Positions 5,860 to 9,876 of a stretch of DNA of 9,876 bases are shown here, piece after piece. The first letter of the stretch is position 1. Every line of letters begins with the position of its first letter. The position numbers and the translations under genes were made by a program. The notes beneath the pieces are model-generated. The model searched no databases. It had not been told where the DNA came from and saw nothing but the letters and a program-made list of their open reading frames with translations. The stretch is from Clostridiales bacterium (lineage in GTDB: Bacteria > Bacillota > Clostridia > Oscillospirales > Acutalibacteraceae), in NCBI GenBank assembly GCA_019419895.1, contig JAHZIE010000084.1:1-9876 (forward strand). Reading direction: 5' to 3'.

Positions 5860-6807
5860 ATGATTTTATCAGCGTCACGCAGGACAGATATTCCCTGCTA
5901 TTACGGCGATTGGTTGGTGAATAGGCTGAAGCAGGGGAACGTATGGGTGAGAAATCCCATGAATTCAGGGCAGATCAGCGAAATTCCTCTTGGAACAGAT
6001 GTTGTTGACTGCATTGTCTTTTGGACAAAGGATCCTCAGCGTTTTCTTCCTTGCCTGGATACGATTGACAGAATGGGATATTCTTATTATTTCCAATTCA
6101 CTCTCACGCCTTACGGAAAGCAGATAGAACCCAATCTGAGAGATAAGGCGGGAATTGTGGAAACCTTTCAGACGCTTTCCAGACGGATCGGGAAAGAAAG
6201 GGTACAGTGGCGTTATGATCCCATTCTTTTTAATGAGAGAATCGGGATCGGCTACCATAAGGAGCTGTTCCAAAGAATGTGTGAAACATTATCTCCTTAT
6301 ACGGAAACAGTGATCATCAGTTTTGTGGATATGTATTCCCGGCTGCGAACGCCCCTGGTACGTCCTTTGCGGCCAGAAGAAATGTATGAATTGGCGGAAA
6401 TGATTGGAAAAACAGCGGAAAATTATGGAATAGTACCGAAAAGCTGTTGCGAAGAGGATCTTTCTGCTTATGGAATCCGAAAGGCCAGCTGTATTGACAA
6501 GGAGACACTAGAAAAAATTTGCGGATATCCTCTTGAACTCCGACGGGACAGAGGGCAGAGGAAAAACTGCGGATGCGTGGAAAGCGTCGACATCGGCGCC
6601 TATCACACCTGTCCCAACGGCTGCGTTTATTGCTATGCCAATCACGGCCAGTCTGCTGTTCAAAAAAATTTTTTATTTCACGATCCCAATAGCCCGTTTT
6701 TATGCGGTGGGCTCAAACCCGGAGAGAGACTAGTACAACGTGGGGGAAAAAGCCATAAGTCAGAGCAGATCAGCCTGTGGGAAGGGAGGCGGGAGAATGG
6801 AAATTAG
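5860..6807 (+). CDS. DUF1848 family protein with C-terminal radical-SAM-like cysteine cluster
   Basis: A 315-residue protein beginning MILSASRRTDIPCYYGDW, the hallmark N-terminus of DUF1848. I start it at ATG 5860 behind a purine-rich GAGAGGGGGAGG stretch; an in-frame ATG at 5773 would overlap the Nudix gene and add a non-family tail. Conserved features: SRRTDIP (5-11), VRNPMN (about 34-39), VFWTKDPQ, FQFTLTPYG and QWRYDPILF. Near the C-terminus Cys237-x-Cys239 is followed by Cys251-x3-Cys255-x2-Cys258 in HTCPNGCVYCYAN, the CxxxCxxC spacing that binds the [4Fe-4S] cluster in radical SAM enzymes, but at the opposite end of the chain. The family is uncharacterised; an iron-sulfur protein is a reasonable inference, a radical reaction is not shown. 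Its last 11 bp overlap the GNAT gene, so the two are probably translationally coupled. Confidence 0.92.
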   Translation: MILSASRRTDIPCYYGDWLVNRLKQGNVWVRNPMNSGQISEIPLGTDVVDCIVFWTKDPQRFLPCLDTIDRMGYSYYFQFTLTPYGKQIEPNLRDKAGIVETFQTLSRRIGKERVQWRYDPILFNERIGIGYHKELFQRMCETLSPYTETVIISFVDMYSRLRTPLVRPLRPEEMYELAEMIGKTAENYGIVPKSCCEEDLSAYGIRKASCIDKETLEKICGYPLELRRDRGQRKNCGCVESVDIGAYHTCPNGCVYCYANHGQSAVQKNFLFHDPNSPFLCGGLKPGERLVQRGGKSHKSEQISLWEGRRENGN

Positions 6808-7216
6808 GATTGCCGGAATACAGGATACCGATAAAATCATGGAATGGGACAAGTGGATCTCAGAAAAGGTATTGCTGGATAAGATCGCGAGAAAAGAGGT
6901 ATATATCGCTCATGCAAAGACGGAATTTGTGGGATGGATGAGATATCATCTCTTTTGGGATAACATCCCGTTTTTGTCCATGCTGCACCTTCTTCCCCAA
7001 TACCGGGATCGGGGACTGGGAAGGCTGATGATGGAGCGGTGGGAAACGGATATGAAGAAATTGGGGTATCACAGGGTTCTTCTCTCAACCTCTCAGGAAG
7101 AACGTTCCCAGCGTTTTTACAACCGCTTGGGATACCATGCCGTGGGCAGCTTTCTTCTGCCAGAAGAGCCGTTGGAGCTTATTTTCATGAAAGAACTGGA
7201 AAAGTCATCAATGTAA
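6797..7216 (+). CDS. GNAT-family N-acetyltransferase
   Basis: A 139-residue GCN5-related acetyltransferase starting MEIRIAGIQDTDKIMEWDKW at ATG 6797, with GGGAGG (6784-6789) 7 nt upstream; a start at 6740 would add a 19-residue low-complexity tail lying inside the DUF1848 gene. The acetyl-CoA motif A is seen as LHLLPQYRDRGLGRLMM (64-78), with the pyrophosphate loop Arg70-x-x-Gly73-x-Gly75. The C-terminal FYNRLGYHAVGSF (107-119) is the usual motif B. The acceptor (small molecule or protein amine) is unknown. The start overlaps the DUF1848 stop by 11 bp. No clear terminator follows. Confidence 0.92.
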   Translation: MEIRIAGIQDTDKIMEWDKWISEKVLLDKIARKEVYIAHAKTEFVGWMRYHLFWDNIPFLSMLHLLPQYRDRGLGRLMMERWETDMKKLGYHRVLLSTSQEERSQRFYNRLGYHAVGSFLLPEEPLELIFMKELEKSSM

Positions 7217-7321
7217 TATGGAATGCTAGTGCTGAAGGGAACCGGAAAATTTGATTATTTTATGAAAGACCTTGAAGATGTAGTTTTGTTAAAAAATGAA
7301 ATTTAAAAAGATTTTTAAGTC

Positions 7322-7350
7322 TTGACAAAGTAATGTTTTCTATATATTAT
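7322..7350 (+). promoter_or_regulatory. Strong sigma-A promoter of the nanE operon
   Basis: A perfect TTGACA (7322-7327) is separated by 17 nt from TATTAT (7345-7350), five of six consensus bases. It is the best promoter in the window. Transcription would begin near 7357, inside the palindrome at 7353-7370, and proceed into nanE after a leader of about 170 nt. A strong core promoter with an operator over the start site suits control by a repressor such as the RpiR protein encoded downstream. Confidence 0.8.
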
Positions 7351-7352
7351 TA

Positions 7353-7370
7353 TGATAAAATATTTTTTCA
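7353..7370 (+). promoter_or_regulatory. Candidate RpiR-type operator palindrome
   Basis: TGATAAAATATTTTTTCA is an 18-bp palindrome with a single mismatched pair (half-sites TGATAAAAT and, on the other strand, TGAAAAAAT). It begins 3 nt after the -10 and covers the predicted start site, an ideal place for repression. AT-rich TGAAA...TTTCA-like palindromes are usual for RpiR-family regulators. A looser copy, TGAAATTTATTTTCC (7385-7399), is centred about 30 bp downstream, close to three helical turns. Assignment to the local RpiR protein is inferred. Confidence 0.5.
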
Positions 7371-7527
7371 TAAAGATTAAAAGATGAAATTTATTTTCCG
7401 AGTTGATCTCACTGAAAAATCGATAGAATAAGGTGACGGAAGTGGGAGTGTCAGCTAAAAGTAACCAGAGCCTTTTTCTTCCCTCTTTTAAGAAAAAATA
7501 GAAAAATTTTTAGAAAGAAGAAAAGAA

Positions 7528-8241
7528 ATGGATATTTCTGTTTTAGAAAAACTGCGCCACGGGCTGATTGTCTCCTGTCAGGCGCTGGAAGATGAACCGC
7601 TCCACGGAGCGCGGATTATGGCAAGGATGGCCCTGGCGGCTTCTATGGGAGGCGCGGCGGGGATCCGGTGCAATGGTATAGAGGACATCCGTGCTATCCG
7701 GCAGACAATATCTCTGCCGACTATCGGTATCATCAAAAAGAAGTACGCTGATTCCCCTGTCTATATCACTCCATCCATGGAGGAGGTGGCGCTGCTCGTT
7801 GCCTCCGGAACAGATATTATCGCCGTGGACGCCACCGATCGTGTTCATCCGGGTGGAAAGACTGGATGGGAATTTGTTGAAGAAATTAAAAATCAATATC
7901 CGGATATCCTTCTCATGGCGGATATTTCAAATAAGGATGAGGCAGTTTTAGCGGATCAGGCAGGCGCGGATATCATTTCCACAACCCTTTCGGGGTATAC
8001 CGGAAACATCCCAGTGCCCTTGGAGCCTGATTTTGAACTGATCCGGCTGCTGGCGGGAAAAATCAAGGGAAAACTATTTGCGGAAGGAAGGTTGACTACT
8101 CCCGAAAAAGCTGTTAAGGCTCTCGCGCTTGGCGCTTACGCCGTTGTAGTGGGAGGGGCCATTACCCGTCCGCAGCTGATTACCAAAAGCTATGCGGATA
8201 AAATAAAAAACTGGAATGAGGATGTCTCTGGTTCCGTCTAA
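7528..8241 (+). CDS. nanE: N-acetylmannosamine-6-phosphate 2-epimerase
   Basis: A 237-residue TIM-barrel enzyme matching NanE along its whole length. It interconverts ManNAc-6-P and GlcNAc-6-P in the sialic acid / N-acetylmannosamine catabolic route, feeding amino sugar into glycolysis through NagA and NagB. Signature segments seen: LIVSCQALEDEPLH (13-26), GGAAGIRCNG (41-50), LPTIGIIKKKY (63-73) with the probable catalytic lysine at 70, DIIAVDATDR (96-105), LLMADISN (128-135), ISTTLSGYTGN (150-160), FAEGRLTTPEKA (184-195) with the active-site Glu186, and VVVGGAITRPQLIT (206-219). The usual GIRAN reads GIRCN. It is the first gene after the strong promoter at 7322; its ribosome site is weak. 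Next genes are an RpiR regulator and a ROK kinase, the classic company of nanE. Confidence 0.96.
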   Translation: MDISVLEKLRHGLIVSCQALEDEPLHGARIMARMALAASMGGAAGIRCNGIEDIRAIRQTISLPTIGIIKKKYADSPVYITPSMEEVALLVASGTDIIAVDATDRVHPGGKTGWEFVEEIKNQYPDILLMADISNKDEAVLADQAGADIISTTLSGYTGNIPVPLEPDFELIRLLAGKIKGKLFAEGRLTTPEKAVKALALGAYAVVVGGAITRPQLITKSYADKIKNWNEDVSGSV

Positions 8242-8293
8242 CGGGGGGTGATTCCTTCAAAGCTTCAGTAAATAAAGAAAGGACAAACGTTTT

Positions 8294-9148
8294 ATGAACC
8301 AAAAAGAAATTATTCCTCATATCCGCAGTGCTTATCTGAGTTATACAGATTCAGAAAAGAAAATAGCGGACGCTATTTTGGAAAATCCCCAGCAAGTTGT
8401 TTACAGCTCGATCAGCGATGTGGCGGACAAAGCGGGAGTAGCGGAAGCAACGGTGCTCCGCTTTTGCAGAAAAAACGGGTATAAAGGTTTTTACGCCTTC
8501 AAGCTCCAGTTGGTAAATGAAATGGCGATGCAGAACAAGGAAGAGGCCCCAGCCGGGGAGCCTGTGATCAACCAGAGTGTGTTGTCTGTAAGAAATGTAG
8601 CGGAACAGGCGGTAAAATCCATTGAGGAAACCTGCCGGATGATCGATTCTGCAAGGCTGCAAGTGGTGGCGGATAGAATTCTTCATTCCAAGGGCAGGAT
8701 TTTCTTTTTCGGCGTGGGAATGTCAGGAAATACGGCGATGGACGCCATGGCGAAATTCCTGCGGCTGGGGTTTAACGCGGTAGCGGTTCCAGATGGGCAT
8801 ATGCAGCTGATTACAGCCTCTCTTTTGTCGGAGGAGGATATTGCCATTGGTTTCTCTTTTTCGGGAAGTACCAAGGATACGGTGGATATTATGAGGGCGG
8901 CGAAAAAAAGAAAGGCGTTTACCGTCTGCATTACCCATTTCCTCCGTTCCCCCATTCGGGAATACTGCGACGAAATGCTGCTGATGGGAACCGAAGAGGG
9001 CCCTTATAACGGCGGTTCCCTGGCGGGGAAAATCAATCAGATTCTGGTATTGGATATGCTGTGTTATCTGATTGAAAAGAAGGATTTGGAAAAGGCAAAG
9101 AAAAACAGCAGTGAAAGCACAGAATTTATTGCGGATAAGATTTATTGA
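8294..9148 (+). CDS. RpiR-family transcriptional regulator (HTH_6 + SIS)
   Basis: A 284-residue regulator starting at ATG 8294, with GAAAGGA (8276-8282) 11 nt upstream. Residues 1-77 are the RpiR helix-turn-helix domain (YTDSEKKIADAILENPQQV, then ISDVADKAGVAEATVLRFCRKNGYKGFYAFK). Residues about 122-260 are a SIS sugar-phosphate-binding domain, with the phosphate loop FFFGVGMSGNTAMDAMAKF (137-155), GHMQLITASLLSEEDIAIGFSFSGSTKDTV (168-197) and an ITHFLRSPI strand. SIS domains of this family sense phosphosugars; between nanE and a sugar kinase the likely effector is ManNAc-6-P or GlcNAc-6-P. It probably controls the promoter at 7322 through the palindrome at 7353. It lies 52 nt after nanE and 17 nt before the kinase, within one operon. 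Effector and sign of regulation are inferred. Confidence 0.95.
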   Translation: MNQKEIIPHIRSAYLSYTDSEKKIADAILENPQQVVYSSISDVADKAGVAEATVLRFCRKNGYKGFYAFKLQLVNEMAMQNKEEAPAGEPVINQSVLSVRNVAEQAVKSIEETCRMIDSARLQVVADRILHSKGRIFFFGVGMSGNTAMDAMAKFLRLGFNAVAVPDGHMQLITASLLSEEDIAIGFSFSGSTKDTVDIMRAAKKRKAFTVCITHFLRSPIREYCDEMLLMGTEEGPYNGGSLAGKINQILVLDMLCYLIEKKDLEKAKKNSSESTEFIADKIY

Positions 9149-9165
9149 AATGGGGCGGCGGAAAT

Positions 9166-9876
9166 ATGGGTATTTTTTCACTGGATGTTGGCGGGAGTAT
9201 GGTGAAATACGGCTTGTTTGACGATTCGGAGCACTTGGTATCTTACGGAAAAGTGCAGACAGATCACTCCCTGCCAGGACAAAGCCTGCCAGCTCAGCTG
9301 GAAAAGCTGTATTATGTTTATGGGGAAAACGCCCCATTGATAGGTGTCAGCTGTTCCGGGCAGATCGATACCCGTTCCGGGACAGTGGCCTTTGCCACCC
9401 AGGCGCTGCCGGGGATGATGGGCTTTCCCATACGGCTGGAGCTAGAGAAAAGACTTGGAGCGTCTGTGTGGGTGGAAAACGATGTCAATTGTGCGGCTGT
9501 GGGAGAGGGGCGTTTTGGCGCGGCCCGGGAGCTGCCGTCTTTTCTCTGCCTAACCTACGGTACGGGAATTGGCGGTGCGATTATGGAAAATGGTTCTCTC
9601 CTGCGGGGAAGCCGCGGAAGCGCTGGGGAGTTTGGACATATATGCGTTCAACATAATGGGCGGAAATGCGGTTGCGGGCAGGCTGGATGTTACGAAGCGT
9701 ATGCTTCTGCAAGAGCCCTGATACAAGACGCGTCCCGAATTTTTCAGCGGGAGATCTCTCCGGATGACTTCTATGAAGAGCTGCATAAAGGAACGCCCGC
9801 GGCCCGGGAGGCGTTTGAATATTGGCTGGATTATGCGATCTGTGGACTTGCTTCCCTCATACGCAGCTTTACTCCG
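9166..9876 (+). CDS. ROK-family sugar kinase, probable N-acetylmannosamine kinase (3' end cut)
   Basis: An open frame of 237 codons from ATG 9166 to the window end without a stop; ROK kinases are usually about 290-320 residues, so the last fifth is missing. The start follows GGGCGGCGGAA, a poor but purine-rich ribosome site. Seen in order: the ATP phosphate motif SLDVGGSMVKYGLFD (5-19), the catalytic region VENDVNCAAVGEGRFG with Asp106, LTYGTGIGGAIMENG, and the zinc signature GHx9CxCGxxGCxE with His158, Cys168, Cys170, Cys175 and Glu177. ROK kinases phosphorylate C6 of glucose, ManNAc, fructose or allose using ATP. Position after nanE and an RpiR regulator points to NanK, which makes the substrate of NanE; a glucokinase-like specificity cannot be excluded from the sequence. 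Confidence 0.9.
   Translation, partial: MGIFSLDVGGSMVKYGLFDDSEHLVSYGKVQTDHSLPGQSLPAQLEKLYYVYGENAPLIGVSCSGQIDTRSGTVAFATQALPGMMGFPIRLELEKRLGASVWVENDVNCAAVGEGRFGAARELPSFLCLTYGTGIGGAIMENGSLLRGSRGSAGEFGHICVQHNGRKCGCGQAGCYEAYASARALIQDASRIFQREISPDDFYEELHKGTPAAREAFEYWLDYAICGLASLIRSFTP

Larger units (their letters stand above)
7217..7527. other. Gene-free promoter/leader region upstream of nanE
   Basis: These 311 bases contain no plausible gene. From left to right: an AT-rich stretch with the dyad TTAAAAA-GA-TTTTTAA (7303-7318), possibly UP-element-like; a strong promoter (7322-7350); a near-perfect palindrome over the predicted start site (7353-7370); a second looser dyad (7385-7399); and a leader of about 170 nt with two candidate hairpins, TCTCACT/AGTGGGA (7407-7413 with 7441-7447) and TTTTTCTT/AAGAAAAA (7473-7480 with 7490-7497). 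The ribosome site before nanE is only a purine-rich AGAAAGAAGAAAAG. I do not recognise a known riboswitch or T-box. Confidence 0.6.

Noticed and set aside
6740..6796. Upstream ATG extension of the GNAT protein
   Set aside because: The extra 19 residues are basic low-complexity sequence inside the DUF1848 gene, and ATG 6797 has GGGAGG at the right distance.
7357..7527. T-box or known metabolite riboswitch upstream of nanE
   Set aside because: I saw no T-box GGTGG-type sequence, GCCACTG cobalamin box or other class signature; only unassigned hairpins remain.
8723..9337. 204-residue minus-strand open frame across the RpiR and kinase genes
   Set aside because: It runs antisense to two well-supported genes with intact domains and shows no recognisable motif.
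1..9876. CRISPR array, tRNA, insertion sequence, phage or attachment site
   Set aside because: No regularly spaced repeats, cloverleaf signals, transposase or integrase motifs or terminal inverted repeats were seen on either strand.

Overview
The window looks like chromosomal DNA from a low-to-mid GC anaerobic Firmicute, most likely a gut-type Clostridia (Lachnospiraceae or Oscillospiraceae-like). The reasons are strong AGGAGG-type ribosome sites, sigma-A promoters, the density of AraC- and RpiR-type sugar regulators, and the combination of URO-D-like, Gfo/Idh/MocA, DUF1848 and NanE families. No rRNA, tRNA, CRISPR, phage or insertion-sequence signal was seen. Both edges cut genes: an AraC regulator on the left and a ROK kinase on the right.

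Region 1 (1-4206 plus the regulator to 5155) is a near-symmetrical catabolic block. An AraC regulator (minus, 1-758) is divergent from a URO-D superfamily enzyme (plus, 929-2032). A perfect 15-bp bidirectional terminator (2052-2085) separates that gene from a convergent two-gene operon on the minus strand: a Gfo/Idh/MocA NAD(P)-dependent oxidoreductase (3121-4206) followed by a xylose-isomerase-like TIM-barrel isomerase/epimerase or lyase (2128-3096). A second, divergent AraC regulator (plus, 4349-5155) lies beyond that operon. The oxidoreductase and TIM-barrel pair resembles systems that oxidise a sugar or polyol to a keto form and then isomerise or cleave it. The URO-D-like enzyme lacks the heme-pathway motif and keeps a His-x-Cys...Cys metal-site pattern like corrinoid methyltransferases. 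Substrates cannot be read from the sequence. The two AraC-flanked intergenic regions share an identical 12-base AT-rich word.

Region 2 (5366-7216) is a small accessory or housekeeping cassette on the plus strand: a Nudix hydrolase, a DUF1848 protein with a C-terminal radical-SAM-like CxxxCxxC cluster, and a GNAT acetyltransferase whose start overlaps the DUF1848 stop. The tight spacing suggests co-transcription; the joint function is unknown.

Region 3 (7217-9876) is the start of an amino-sugar (sialic acid / N-acetylmannosamine) operon. A near-consensus sigma-A promoter (TTGACA-17-TATTAT) is followed by a near-perfect palindrome over the predicted transcription start and a leader of about 170 nt. 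Then come nanE (ManNAc-6-P 2-epimerase), an RpiR-family HTH-SIS regulator and a ROK kinase, probably N-acetylmannosamine kinase, cut by the window end. The kinase would make ManNAc-6-P, NanE would convert it to GlcNAc-6-P, and the RpiR protein would sense a phosphorylated sugar and control the promoter. The lyase and transporter expected for such a pathway are not in the window.
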